From the NCBI GenBank assembly GCA_027924585.1, contig BSBM01000386.1, positions 420,001-484,000 on the forward strand: a stretch of DNA of 64,000 bases. The letters are read 5' to 3'. Below are positions 10,911 to 22,658 of the stretch, piece after piece; within the stretch, counting starts at the first letter, position 1; the number at the start of each line of letters is the position of its first letter. The notes below the pieces were generated by a model, which saw nothing but the letters and a program-made list of their open reading frames with translations, was not told the origin of the DNA and did no database searches. Source of the stretch: Larix kaempferi. Its lineage: Eukaryota; Streptophyta; Pinopsida; Pinales; Pinaceae. The position numbers were made by a program, and so were the translations under genes.

Positions 10911-12276
10911 GATGGATCGACAATATCTTTCAAGTTGTATACTAACGGAAAAAAAAAAAAAAGTCGACACAGGAGACAGGTAGGGTTTCTTGCAAGTCTG
11001 CAACTGCGACCAAAGCTCCTCCATGGAGTCCATGAGGGGGAAAGGCCCACATTCTCCCCATTATTTCAGCGACGCAACGAGGGTTAAATCTACGGCTCCC
11101 TCCTCAAGCGCCAAATCTCAATGGAAACCTCCAAACAGTGGGATCCCACACAGCCTCGACGACTCAAGCTGTGACAAGGTCAAGAGGAAAGCAGAGGAGA
11201 ATGGCACATCCACCTCACATCCAAAGGTGGCTAGAGCATGGGAACCTAGAAAATGCATCCTCAGATAGTTGAAAGAACAAGATACGAGGTTGTTTCAAAC
11301 CACTTTGAGGGATACAAGCAATACATGAGAGAACATGCGCTAATAGACAAGTTCTTGGGACTATGGCCCTCTGAGAAAGATCAACTCGGCGAGCCTCTTC
11401 ATGCGAGATTGGACAAAAAAATTCAGCCCGGATAAGGAATACTTTACCTACGCACTGGTATGGATCAAATTGTACTCTCTCCTGCTAGAATTCTGACTTC
11501 CAAAAACTCTAGAAGGCATTGGAAACATGCTTGTTTTAAGTTTTTCAAAATCTCCAAGCTGGAAACAAAAATAGGATGATATACCTCATATGCTCGAATT
11601 TTTGTATGTCTTAACATATCATTGGCTCTCCTAGAGAAATCCATCTCACAAGGAATGATGAATATTGGATCTAGACCATCGAATACAAGCACATAACTTT
11701 CAAATGTAGGAAATGGCATGTGCATGGACATCTCTTTCGGGATTTCCTGCTGAACAATATGCCAAAGCCCCCGACTCCAGAACCGAGAAAGGATAAAGAA
11801 AACTTCATTCCGGTTCAAGGTGGGAAAAGAACAACCCACAAAAGGGCGCGAGGGACCATAGTAAGGAATTTCACTTCAAAGAAAAAGTTTGAAAACCTCC
11901 CTTCCGATTCAAAGACAACCACAGATAAAGAGACAGAAGAGAGGAAAAAGGAAGAGCTGCCATCAGAGGCAAAGAGCAAAGAAGAGGACAACCTGAACAT
12001 GAAAATTGAACTAGTAATCATCAAGGTCACTGAGAATCCCCACTTGGAGCTTCTCTCCCAAGCAAGGGAGGACATCTCCGTGGAATATGGAGTGGATTTG
12101 GAATCAAAATATGATGAGAATGAATTAACATGACTTAATCTGGAAAACACCATTGAAGCCTATCGTAAAAGAGACTAGTTGGTAGTACCGATAGAGCAAC
12201 TCTTGAAGGTTCATAAGGTTTTCCTTAGCTCTCAGGAAGGGGAAGAAACTCGTCCTAAATCAAATCTAGGTATAGC
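10911..12276 (+). pseudogene. L1-like LINE, copy 1: 5' UTR and ORF1 (DUF4283 / zinc knuckle), internally deleted
   Basis: ORF1 of plant L1 elements encodes an RNA-binding protein with a DUF4283 domain and a CCHC knuckle. The start at 11023 (MESMRGKGPHSP) aligns with the ATG at 37204 in the better copy. The N-terminal basic segment (KVKRKAEENG, then VARAWEPRKC) is followed by a frame change. About 150 bases present in the other copy are missing at 11387, removing the first half of DUF4283. The knuckle region reads MHGHLFRDFLLNNMPK at 11720, and a Lys/Glu-rich tail runs open to 12133. Homology to the second copy ends at about 12276. Two copies of a 27-base unit (CAACTAGATGGATC core) follow at 12280-12322. 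Confidence 0.75.
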
Positions 12277-12399
12277 AGGTCGTCAACTAGATGGATCACA
12301 CAGGTCATCAACTAGATGGATCGACATATATCAACCAATTTTAATTGTGGTTGTGCTAGTATAATAAAAATGTCTATAAAGATCCTCTAATGAAACATT

Positions 12400-12873
12400 G
12401 ACACATATGCTATCTATCTAAGAACCAGTGCTTGGAAGGAAGAATTCAACATATGGTTGCTCTCCTTGAGCAAATGGATGTTGTCACGACCAACCATGTC
12501 CGGAGACGGGGAGATAAGCTTGCTTACTATCTTTCCAACGTAGGAATCAGTAAAAAAATATTTATGGGAGCTCGCTCTCAAGGGGAGGAGGAAATCCAAG
12601 TAAAATAAACTTTCCTCAACATTGTTCCTGAAGACTGGAATACCTAGGATGTGGGTAACTGTCCGAAAACAAGTGTCTTCACTCCCACTCACCATCATTT
12701 CTTTTCCACATGCAAATAGGTAGATGCTCATCAGTTGTTTAATAAGTGGGGATTTAATATGATGCAAGATGCCTGCGTCTGGAGTGATCAGACGACATTT
12801 ATCCTACCTCCTACCTGGTTGAGTGAGGGTGCATTCATGGCGGGTGATATCACTATGCTTCTGGATTAGATCT
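12400..12873 (+). pseudogene. L1-like LINE ORF2 tail (end of RNase H domain), upstream of the copia insertion
   Basis: A plus-strand frame reads VVTTNHVRRRGDKLAYYLSN, which is the last helix of the C-terminal RNase H domain of plant L1 ORF2, where a His-Arg...Asn/Asp-x-Leu-Ala motif is typical. Further on, FTPTHHHFFSTCK and a frame to the copia insertion continue the C-terminal extension. Endonuclease and reverse transcriptase portions are absent between this and ORF1 at 12276, so either some 4 kb is deleted or this is a second, 5'-truncated LINE. The copia element at 12874 splits the sequence, which resumes at 17916. Confidence 0.55.
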
Positions 12874-13035
12874 TGAAGACCAATAAATCCAAGATATATA
12901 TTATTATTATATAATAAACAATGAGCAAGATGTACAATATATAGTGGACGAAACAAAACAGTTTTCCCTCTAGTCGGTTACTAATCGTAACTGGTTTATT
13001 AAGTTAATCTAAAACACTGAAGGATTTAGTTAACA
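12874..13035 (-). repeat. 3' LTR of the short-LTR copia element
   Basis: This LTR pairs with 17749-17910. By eye they differ at eight of 162 positions, seven of them transitions. The adjoining bases on the internal side read AAGGGGGGAA on the minus strand, the polypurine tract at 13036-13050. Confidence 0.95.
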
Positions 13036-13175
13036 TTCCCCCCTTAATCCAAAGGGTCATTTGACATGCCTAGTAACATTCTGAATTTTTCAAATTTTTC
13101 ACGTCCCAATGCTTTAGTAAATATATCGGCAATTTTCTCTGAAGTAGGAAAATGAGTCAAATGAATAGTTTTAGC

Positions 13176-16100
13176 CTAAACATGATGTCGAATCAAATGA
13201 TATTTGGTGTTAATATGTTTGGTTCGATCATGGAATTTAGGATTCTTGGCTAATTGAATTGCAGAAGTATTATCAACAAAAAGAGGCGTTGAAGTCTTCT
13301 GTTTCTCCTGCAAATCTTCAAGAATTTTCCGAAGCCAAATGATTTCTTTTGTGGCTTGAGATGTTGCAACATATTCAACTTTAGTTGTGGAATCAACAAG
13401 AACTGATTTCTTTCGTGATCTCCATGTGATGGCTACTGATCCAAGATTCATCAAATAACCTGAAGTAGACACCCCATGCTCTTTATCTCCATCGAAATCT
13501 GAATCTGAATAACTAATAAGATGGAAGTCTGAAACTTTAGAGTATTTGATGCCAAACGCCTGAGTGCCTTTTAAATATTTGAGCACTCATTTTGCTGCGA
13601 TCCAATGACCTTCACAAGGTTGATGCATAAACCTGGAAAGTATTCCTACAACAAAATTTATGTCAAGACGAGTAGTAGTAAGATAAATCAAGCTTCCAAC
13701 AAGTTTCTTGTACTTTGTTGGATCTTCACATGCACTGCCTTCATGTGAGATAAGCTTTTGATTATGCTCCATTGGAGTAGAAACAGAATTGCAATCCAAC
13801 ATCCTGAATTTACTCAACAGATCTCCAATATACTTCTTCTGAGAAATAAAGATATACTTAGGTTTTTGATCTACTTCAATTCCTAAATAATAATGAAGTA
13901 ATCCCAAATCCGTCATATCAAAAACCTTTTGCATCTCCTTTTTAATAAAGACTATATAGTCATCATTATTCCCCGTGATAAGCAAATCATCAACATAGAC
14001 TACTAGATATAAAACTAGTCGCCAAAATTTCTTAACAAATAAAGTTGCATTATCTAGATTGAAATGCTTATAATTCAATTTGAGTAGATGCTCAGTTAAC
14101 TTCTCATACCATGCTCGGGGTGCTTATTTCAAACCATATAAATATTTCACCAATTTACATATCTTCTGTTCTTTTCCTTTAATAGAAAAACCTTTCGGCT
14201 GAAACATATAGACATCTTCTTTTAGCTCCCCATTTAAAAAAGTAGTTTTTACGTCCATATGATGTATTTTCCATCCATTTTGAGCTGCAAGAGAAATTGA
14301 AGTTCTAATAGTGCCCCATTTTGCAGTAGGAGCAAATGTTTCTGTGTAATCAATACCTTCTTTTTTAGCATACCCCTTTGCTACAAGTCTTTCCTTGTAT
14401 TTGTCAAGTGAGCCATCGGCCTTATATTTAGTTTTATAAACCCACTTAGATCCAATTGGTTTAATGCCAATAGGAGGGTCCACCAACCTCCAAGTGCCAT
14501 TTTTAATAAGAGCATCATATTCTTTTTGCATTGCATCTTTCCATTCATTACAACTAGCAGCTTCTTCAAAAGAAGCAAGCTCATTAACAGCAACAAAAAA
14601 ATTTAAATTAAATTCATCAAACCTTTTTGGAATTGTCTTTGTTTGTGTTGATCTACGAACTGATTGCTGCGGTGATGGCTGAATAGCTTCTTCAATTTCT
14701 AATGGCTGAATTTCTTATGACTGAATAGTTTCTTCAATTTCTGATTCTGCATTATTGTCAACTATTTTTCCTTCTACAGAATCATTATTATCAACTAATT
14801 TGTCTTCATTCTCAGGTGTTGAAACATAAGGAAAATTAATTGAAGGGAAATCCACAGACTGATCAAGAATCTGAATCCCCCCTTCAGGATGTGGAAGGTG
14901 ATTATCCCATTCATAATAACATTTCTTGGAAGAGAATTTATCCAAATGACTTAGTTGTCTATCAACAGTAGAAGCATCTTTGTCAAATTCAAGAAAAACT
15001 ACATCTCTTGAAACAATAAATATCCTGTTCTCCTCATCATACAACCTGTAAGCTCTAGAAGTATTAGAATATCCCAAAAAAATACATTTGTGGCTCCTAG
15101 CGCCCAATTTGTTACGTTGTTGTGTAGGAATCAAGGCAAAGCAAGGAGAACCAAAAACTCTAAAATGTTGAATAGCAGGAAGTCGACTATACCACATTTC
15201 ATAAGGAGACTTATTATTGATGGCAGTAGAAGGACACCGATTACGAATATAGACTGCACAAAGTATTGCTTCTCCCCAAAACATCAACGTGACATTTTGA
15301 AAAAACATTATAGACCTTACCATATTAAGCAAAGTTCTGTTCATGAGTTTTGCCACACCATTTTGTTGTGGGGAATAAGGAACAGTGGTTTGATGTTTAA
15401 TACCATTATCTTGTAAGTACTTTTCAAATTCATTAGATGTGTATTCGCCACCATTATCTGAGCGAAGAGTGACAATATTAAGTTGAGTTTCATTTGAAAT
15501 CCATAAATAAAAATTCTTAAAAGTTTCAAAAACTTGTGATTTCTCTTTCAACAAGTAAACCCAACACATCCTGGTGTAGTCATCAATAAATGTTAGCAGA
15601 TAGTTGTTACCATTAGCAGATGGAACATGCATGGGCTGTAATAAATCTGAATGTATAAGACCTAACTTCCTGGAAGCTCTGGAAGTAGACCTATGAAAAG
15701 GTTGTTTACAATGCTTGCCTAAAATACAAGCATTACATGGAGACAATTTTCTTGTAATAGTAGGAAGCCTCGGTATACCTTGTTGTTTCATAATTCTGAT
15801 ACTATCATAACTAATATGAGCAAAACGAGCATGCCACAATAAGCTGGAGGACAAAGTATCATTATGCTGAGACAAAAGATTTGAGTTGGATAAAAAAGAT
15901 GATGTCCCTTTAAGTTTTAAGAGTTTGTCTTCTTCAACACCAGTCATAACAATCACATCATCAGATGTTCTTCATATCTCAATTATACCATCAAACATAT
16001 GTATAGAATGCCCTTGCTACCTAACTTGTATGAGAGACATCAAATTTCTTTTTAATTGAGGAATATAAAGAACTTCATGCAAAATATAATCAGCAAGTCC

Positions 16101-17219
16101 AGGTAACTGAAGTCGAATAGAACCAATTCCAGAGGGCTTCAACTGTGACTTATCAGCAAAATAAATTATACCATCAATATGATCACTAAATGTCTCAAAA
16201 CAATCTCTTCTGAAGGTCATATGACATGTGGCTCTAGTATCTAAAATCCAAGTGTCTTCCCATGAAGCAAAAGAAGTGCTAAAAACTTCATTAATACTAA
16301 GATTACAATGTGCAACTATATAGTGAGCAGATTCAGGTGGTTTTCCTTTGTCTGGAGGCTGTTGCTCTTTCTTCTCATTAATCTTTTCTCGAGGAGTGTG
16401 AGAATAACTTGCAATATGACCAATTTTTCCACATCTATAGCATTTAACAGATTGCCTATCATTCTAAACAAATTTTTGATGTTTGTCATCTTGATGATGA
16501 TTACCCCCCCTGCCTCTAAATGTTCTCCTACCACGACCTTTGCTACTATGGTCAGGTCTAGTAGACTCCCCTCTAGGTTTCTACTCTTTCTGGGAGAGAC
16601 ACAAAGTCTCAACAGTGGAACTAGAAAGAGATTCCTTCTTCCCAAAGGCTTTCTCTCTTTCAACAATTTTGTCTACAAGAATATCAAAAGTCATGGCTTT
16701 CATCTGTCCACTAACTTGAAGCGATTCTAAGTAGTGCGAATAGGTAGGATATAGAACTTTAATGAAAGCAGTGAGTTGCAGATCAACTTTAACACCGGTT
16801 GATTCAATATCATGAAAAATGGCTTTAATTTCGGAAGCTAACTTCATGGGATCATTTTCTTTCAATTCAAGATTAAATAACTTCATCAACAATTGAATAA
16901 TATCCAGTTCTTAATGGGAGTCATAAAGATCTTTTAATTTCTTCAACGTTGTAAATGTTGTGGTGCTGGAAAGAAAGTGTCGACTTACCTCTTCAGTTAA
17001 AGAAGCAGAAATTAAAGCATACGCCTTTTTATCTTTACTCTTCCAAATTGCAAGTTGTTTGTCATTTGTAGGCCTCTTTGGGTCATTATCATCCTTGCCA
17101 TCACAAACTTCCTCCCATAAATCATTAAAAATAAGAGTGTTCTTTATTTTTCGAAACCATTCCTTGTAGTTTGCTTTTCCGGAAATCACTACTACCACAA
17201 TTGATATTAGAGAATGCAT
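13176..17219 (-). pseudogene. Copia gag-pol polyprotein, broken
   Basis: Gag begins at 17219 and carries the DUF4219/UBN2-type pattern (KANYKEWFRKIKNTL, then ALISASLTEEVSRH). The knuckle reads CYRCGKIGHIASYS, with the last Cys replaced by Ser. The protease motif reads WILDTRATCHM, so the catalytic Asp is present but the usual Gly is Arg. Integrase (14715-15956) has its HHCC region (HARFAHISYDS...CNACILGK) and two Asp (LIHSDL, LRSDNGGEY), but the catalytic Glu of NGVAE is Lys (NGVAKLMN). Reverse transcriptase keeps YVDD (about 13995). RNase H spans 13176-13586 (SDSDFDGDKEHGVSTSGY). Frame breaks lie near 16900, 16575, 16015, 14710, 14120 and 13587. The gene is dead. Confidence 0.9.
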
Positions 17220-17729
17220 TTTAGTTTTTCACTTATTAAAATAAAACTGTAGGTTCATAGTCTTACCAGAATTTCTGATTCAGATCTCAGAGAATGCCCA
17301 GAATTTCTATCACCGTTGGCTTGGCTACAGGGAGTTTCTCTCCAGCTCTCATTCGTTGTAGCCTTAAATGGTGGCTCTCCTCCTCTGCTTCATGGAATTT
17401 TCTCGGGCCTCTCCCCCAGAGCAGCAATGACTGTCAAAATGGTGACTCTTTTAAATTTGTATTTATTTGCGGCTTGCTGCACACGGGCTCTCTTCACGCG
17501 GTTTTTCCACACGCGGGCTTTTCCACACACAAGCAATGACTGTTCTCCTCCGAAATGGAATGGTGTCTCTCCTCTTTGCACAAGAAGAGGAATATAGTAG
17601 CAGCAGCAATCTTCTTCAAATCTCTTCAACACAGCAGCAACAATATGGCAGCAGAAGTTGAAGAACTAGTTCCGAAGATCAGCAGCGATCTTCAACATGG
17701 AGTTTCCTCGGTCTGCAAAAATATCTTCT

Positions 17730-17747
17730 TAATCGGCTATGATACCA
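17730..17747 (-). promoter_or_regulatory. Primer-binding site (initiator tRNA-Met type)
   Basis: On the minus strand TGGTATCATAGCC begins one base after the 5' LTR end. Copia elements typically carry TGGTATCAGAGC here; the G to T change is a single mismatch. Confidence 0.85.
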
Positions 17748-17748
17748 C

Positions 17749-17910
17749 TGAAGACCAATAAATCCAAGATATATATTATTATTATATAAGAAACAGTGAG
17801 CAAGATGTACAATATATAGCGGACGAAACAAAACAGTTTTCCCTCCAGTCGGTTACTAACTGTAACTGGTTTATTAAGCTAATCTAAAACACCGAAGGAT
17901 TTAGTTAACA
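17749..17910 (-). repeat. 5' LTR of the short-LTR copia element
   Basis: The minus strand starts TGTTAACTAAATCC and ends GGTCTTCA. One base further is the primer-binding site TGGTATCATAGCC, complementary with one mismatch to the usual initiator tRNA-Met end. A short TATATATTGTA stretch near the middle may be the promoter. Confidence 0.95.
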
Positions 17911-17915
17911 GATCT

Positions 17916-18881
17916 TGCACACATGAGAGAAGGTTACAGCTCAAATGGATGATATTATGCTCTATCCTGGAGTACGAGAGACCTGGAGTGATGAGATATG
18001 GTGTGTACAATGTTTAATTCTCCACGGCCTTTTAACAGGAAAAATATGAACTATTCGCCAGTTCCACAAGGAGGTGAAGGGAAATATTTGGTATTTCAAT
18101 TGTTTCATCTAGAGAAGAGTGTGTAGGGACCGGGGTGACCCCCTTCTACCACTTCCACTCATGGCTCCTTGACAACGGGATAGGTTCCGAAGAGGGGGTA
18201 AAGGGCACTCCAAGAGGGAGCAAAAGTTTCCAACCCCACATCTTCCTTCACGGAAGACATTCCCCCTACATTCAAACTGTTTTTGAGGAAATAGAGGATT
18301 TTTCAATTCATGAATAGAAGAACTACCCATAACAAACAGAAGAAACCAATCCATATTAGACCATCAAGACTATTCTTGCACGAGTTCTGATGCAGTAAGA
18401 GTTTTCTCATGTTGGGATTTTGTGAATGATTCATGACATAAGGGAGGATTTGGACAGTTTCCATAGAAAGCTGGATGACTTAGTTGAAAATTTCAATGCC
18501 AACTACCAACTCGCTGAGGAAAATCGCTCCAGTCTGTGTAGGGAAGAAAGGAATTCAAAGCTAAGTCAAGGTGGGTAAGCTTTAGAGATTTTTTTGGTTC
18601 TCTTTCCATGGTTTTTATGATGTCAGAGTGGTTTTGTGCTTTGAAACAGTTGTTTGCATGGTCTCCCTACAAGGGTCGGCTTAGTAAATGTTGGGTTTGT
18701 ATATGTCTCTATGATGTTATTAGTCTTTACTAGCGCGATTTCCTGGTCTCGCTTGGGTGTTATATTTTTATTAACACTCATGAACAATCTGGTCTTTGAT
18801 GGTTTGAAGGGAGCAGGACAATCGTTTTTTCTCTACAAATCTGGTTTTGGTTTTTTAATACAAGGATCCCATCTTACTTAC
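17916..18881 (+). pseudogene. L1-like LINE ORF2 C-terminal extension and 3' UTR
   Basis: This is the downstream half of the LINE split by the copia element. The first 100 bases extend the ORF2 tail (DIMLYPGVRETWSDEIWC). Near 18430 a frame reads DIREDLDSFHRKLDDLVENF, a likely short coiled coil ending at a stop near 18570, followed by a T-rich 3' UTR that ends around CAAGGATCCCATCTTAC. The segment 18412-18881 recurs at 62210-62688, where it is inserted in another LINE, so it behaves as a 3' terminal LINE unit. Between 18110 and 18400 no domain is recognised. Confidence 0.6.
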
Positions 18882-18956
18882 CAAAAAGCTAATTGGAAGT
18901 TAACTAGAAGTTAAGAATGGATATCAACTCCTTCAATGACTGGTGCAAAATGAAAA

Positions 18957-20170
18957 ATTCACATATATTGTTCTTTGAAGGAGCCTCCAAAGGAAATCCA
19001 AGGGCGGAAAGTGTGGGCGGGAAGGGGGGTGGTCATCTATGACCCCAAAGGACGAGAGGAACAAAGCTTTTTTTGGGGATTAGGAAAAGAAACCAACAAT
19101 ATGGAAAAAGAACTAGCTCTCTATATGGGACTGAGAATCCTGAAAGACCGAGGAATTGAAAGGGTTAAAGTATTGGGGGATTCCATGATGATAATTCAAG
19201 TTATGCAAGATAGAAGTGAAAGGGATTGATCACCCCTTGGGAAATTGTTAAGAAGGGTGAGATCCCTAGCCTCATCCTTTGATAATATATCCTATTTGCA
19301 CATACTAAGGCTCAACAATGCAAGAGCAGAATCTCTAGCAAACAAAGGCTCCACACTCATCCAAGGGGACCTCAAAGTCAACGAAGAGGGACATATTATC
19401 ATGCATGGATGTCTGCAATTGGAACACGTATTTGTTTTATGGAAGGAAGATGCAAGGCATTTGATAGAAAGGGTGTGGAGGTGAAACGAGTTATTAAACC
19501 TCACACAAGGAAGAATTTTGTGGTTTCATTCATGAACGTGACGCTCAGAAGGAAGAACACCCACTGACATTCTGAAGTGATGAGAGGAACATAAGAGAGA
19601 TATGGAATGTCCTATTCCAAATCAGCTCTAGTCACAAGCTCCCACCAACATTTATGGGTGCTTGACAACAATCTCTATGCCAGTTGGAAGGAGAAGGGAT
19701 ATCATGGAAGGATAGTTGCCTAGTTAGTCGAGCTTGTAGTTGTAGAAAGATCAGAGGAAGACAAGGCTTGTGATCAGTGTCTATCCTATGATATTGCACA
19801 GATGCGATGTGAAGTGAAGGCGTTGAGAGAGGACATTGCTGGCCTGCAGGGGGTCATTGCTAACATCGTTGGGAACCATCAGGAACAGATAATGGAAATT
19901 CAACAGGCGATTGTAGAGATTAAGGGGAGGATAGACGACTAGGAAGGGAAGGTGGAGCATATAGAGAAGGATTTGAACACTCATATGCCAGCCCTGGATG
20001 TAGATTCGACCCCTAGCCACCCCACTTCGGCTTATTCTATACTTGTGGGAAGTAACCCGATGCAGCATGCAAATGTGGAGATGGCAGGGAACAATGGCAA
20101 TCCACCTCGATTTGATTAGGACTAGGACTAGTAGGGATTTTATCTTTGCTATATTTATGTTATGTTGCAT
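18957..20170 (+). pseudogene. Second L1-like LINE 3' portion: RNase H and coiled-coil tail
   Basis: The plus strand encodes FFEGASKGNPR, the first strand of the LINE RNase H fold with an Asp to Glu change in the usual FDGASKGNPG. After a frame change come KETNNMEKELALYMGLRIL (catalytic Glu region) and VLGDSMMIIQVMQ (catalytic Asp). A further block RLNNARAESLANKGS (about 19310) is the last helix. From about 19750 to 20120 a frame with QMRCEVKALREDIAGLQG and HQEQIMEIQQAIVEIKGR forms a heptad-like coiled coil, broken by one stop. The RNase H of plant L1s removes the RNA strand during target-primed reverse transcription. The copy is 5'-truncated and lacks reverse transcriptase. Confidence 0.7.
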
Positions 20171-20989
20171 ATTTGTTTATATATCATAGGACAGTATATC
20201 AAAGTATTTAGTACAAGAGGAATGAAACCCTTTTGTAATTTTGTAAAGAACTATGTAAAGTGGCATGATTTTGGAAAAATCACCACCTTTTTTTATTCAG
20301 TAGCAAGAAACTATGTAGATAGATTCATGAGGTAAACTTGTTGCTACTTGGATCTCGCCTCATCTTTTTTAATATATATAAACTAACCGTTATTGTGAGA
20401 AAAAAAATCTTTTTAATTTTTTCCTCAATATCCTTCCTCTCTTATGAATCTTAGTCACACTAGAATGATGTGTCCAACTTGTTGACTTTGTTGTTATTCT
20501 CTAAATTCTTTGACTTCTTTTCTCTAAAACTTTTGATTTGTTCTATCAATCTTTAATTAAGGTTTTTTAAGAGGGAACTTTATTCATCCTTTTTTCATAA
20601 TTTCCTTTCAAGATTCCAATACTCTTATTGTGTCTTTTTCTCATTCTTCATTTTTTTTTTCTTTGTAAGTAGAGTTTTATTATGATTTCTTAAATGAGAA
20701 ATTTCATCATCATTTGTCGATATTTTGTTACTAATATTTTCGATCTCTTTTTTTTGAAAATTTTCAAGTCCTTCATTTTCCATTGTGAGAGTTTTCTTTT
20801 CCTCCTTATGATTTGTCACTTCTTGTGTTTCTTCCCAGAAGAAAAAATATGTCACTTTGATATTATAAGGTATAAAAAAAGGTTACATCCAGTATGTCAT
20901 AAATCCGATAGATTCAACTTAATAGTGACTTACGGCCATAGCCAATCGAAACAGTAGAATCATAAAACCATCTATTACAAAACGTAATG

Positions 20990-21725
20990 CCAAGAAATCA
21001 CCGTCCAGGGTAGCAACCTGGAAGAAAACCAAAACACATGAAAGCTAGTCCTCCAATAGAGCCTTCAGAAAGTGAGGATGCTTCCTTGATCGATAATGGC
21101 CTCGTCCATGAATTTGCTGAAGTGCATAAGGTCGTCCATCGGCCCCAATGCCAGCTTAGATAGATGATCTGCTGCCATCTTTGCTTCACGGTAAATGTGT
21201 TGGCAACAAAACATGTCAAAAGAAGCACTAAGACGTTTCACCTCCTCCATCCAGGGCTCGAGGAGCATAGCTTTGATCGTATGCTTTCCATTGAACCAAT
21301 TGACCACCACCTGCGAGTCTCCATAAATAGATAGGAAAGAGTAACCCCTCCTATGTGCAAACCACAACAAACAACGCAATGCCTATAATTCAGCCTTAAG
21401 ACCATCTCTGCCTCCTATGCCAACCTGAATATTTATGTAATACTTACGACGTATATGAAGCATGATCCCCACTCCACACATGCCCTGCTGAGAGGCCCCA
21501 TCAAAGAACCCATGTATGGAGCCATCGTCCAGCACTAGGAAAGTGATCCGTCATACTTTTATTTTGCTGACCAATTCTGGATGCCTGTTCCAATGATAAA
21601 TAATTCTTAAGGACGTGGTATGCACCGTCGGAAGGGAGTCATCAAAGATCCCATCATTGTGAGCTTTCCAAATGCCTCCTATCACGAATAGAGGAAGAGT
21701 GCTTTTGGAAAGACTTAACTCATTG
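20990..21725 (-). pseudogene. L1-like LINE ORF2 fragment with near-intact RNase H domain
   Basis: Reading the minus strand from 21725, a frame of about 230 residues contains IWKAHNDGIFDDS, then GFFDGASQQGMCGVGIML, GGRDGLKAEL, FLSIYGDSQVVVNWFNG and REAKMAADHLSKLAL. These supply the four acidic positions of a type-I RNase H (Asp in FDGAS, Glu in KAEL, Asp in YGDSQ, Asp in ADHLS). Only two stops interrupt it. The reverse transcriptase part is absent. Flanking sequence on both sides is the A/T-rich gag-like region, so this appears to be an insertion into it, but I found no target duplication. Confidence 0.75.
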
Positions 21726-22387
21726 ACTTTATTGGAAAGACATTGATTTTATTCCCATAAATTATTCATGTAAGAATCTAGTTCTCTTCGCAGTTCTTTA
21801 CAACATTTTGGTCAAAGTTCTTTTATTTTCCATTTAAAAATTTCACACATTCCCGAGGTAATTTTTGACAGTATTTCCATGATTTTTTTTAAACCATACA
21901 TAATATTTCCTCAAGGTAATATGTGTCCAAAACTTTAGATTAAGATTATTCACTTCTCTAGATATCAATGATTCAAGATCTCACAATATCTCATTGTATA
22001 TTTTATTTCCTTTATCATATGGTTCCTTTATGGCTTTTGTCTCATCCATGTATTTTACCTTTAGAAGATTAGTCTTTTCCACATACTTGGAAACTTTCCT
22101 TTTACACTTTTTTTACCAAGGTAATAGAAAATTTAATATCAAGTTTCACTTAAATATTTTCTTCAATTTTATAGGAATATTTTCTTCAATTTTATAGGAT
22201 ATTAAATAGGCTTTTGGAATAACCCTTATTTTTTTCTACTACTTAAAAAGTCACCTCTACACCTCAACTTATTTCCTTATAAGTGATTTTGACTTTTTTA
22301 CTTATGCCTTTTTACTTCAATTTTCTCCTTATATAAATCTATTTTTGTATTTAAGAGAATCTAATAATATTTGACCATTTTTAGGAT

Positions 22388-22390
<3 letters not shown>

Positions 22391-22451
<61 letters not shown>
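22391..22451. repeat. Compound microsatellite (CT)n(AT)n
   Basis: About 17 CT repeats pass directly into about 13 AT repeats. This is a simple-sequence locus inside the degraded LTR element. Confidence 0.98.
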
Positions 22452-22658
22452 TACCACACAAAAAATAACTCGGCCACAAGCCAAGAAATTTTGCATAACT
22501 TTATTTTTCTTCTTTTCCTTCTCTTTTCTACCATTAGTAGCTTCTTTCTTTTTTCAAATATTTAATCAATGAACTGGACCACAAGCCTAAAAAATATTTG
22601 CCACTATAAAACTAGAATTGACCATAGTTCAACAGAATAAAACCGCTCTAATACCAAA

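Larger units (their letters stand above)
12874..17910 (-). mobile_element. Complete Ty1/copia LTR retrotransposon with very short LTRs
   Basis: The element has all structural parts: two 162-bp LTRs with TG...CA ends, a primer-binding site next to the 5' LTR, a polypurine tract next to the 3' LTR and a perfect 5-bp duplication GATCT on both sides (12869-12873 and 17911-17915). Its 5,037 bases encode gag, protease, integrase, reverse transcriptase and RNase H in copia order on the minus strand. The polyprotein is broken, so it could move only with help. It split an L1-like LINE that continues on both sides. Confidence 0.95.
20300..22658 (-). pseudogene. Degraded LTR retrotransposon internal region with Lys/Glu-rich gag-like coiled coil
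   Basis: Minus-strand frames here are A/T-rich and encode long Lys/Glu/Asn stretches, for example ENEGLENFQKKEIENISNK (20625-20855) and KELRRELDSYMNNLWE near 21780. That is the look of the long coiled coil found in gag of some plant copia families. The stretch sits directly downstream of an LTR with a primer-binding site (22645-22656), which supports a gag position. No integrase or reverse transcriptase is seen, and the left LTR is missing. It is interrupted by an LINE fragment at 20990-21725. Classification as copia is inference. Confidence 0.4.

Noticed and set aside
15090-15416. Plus-strand frame of 108 codons inside the copia integrase
   Set aside because: It is the reverse complement of a clear integrase sequence and has no independent support.
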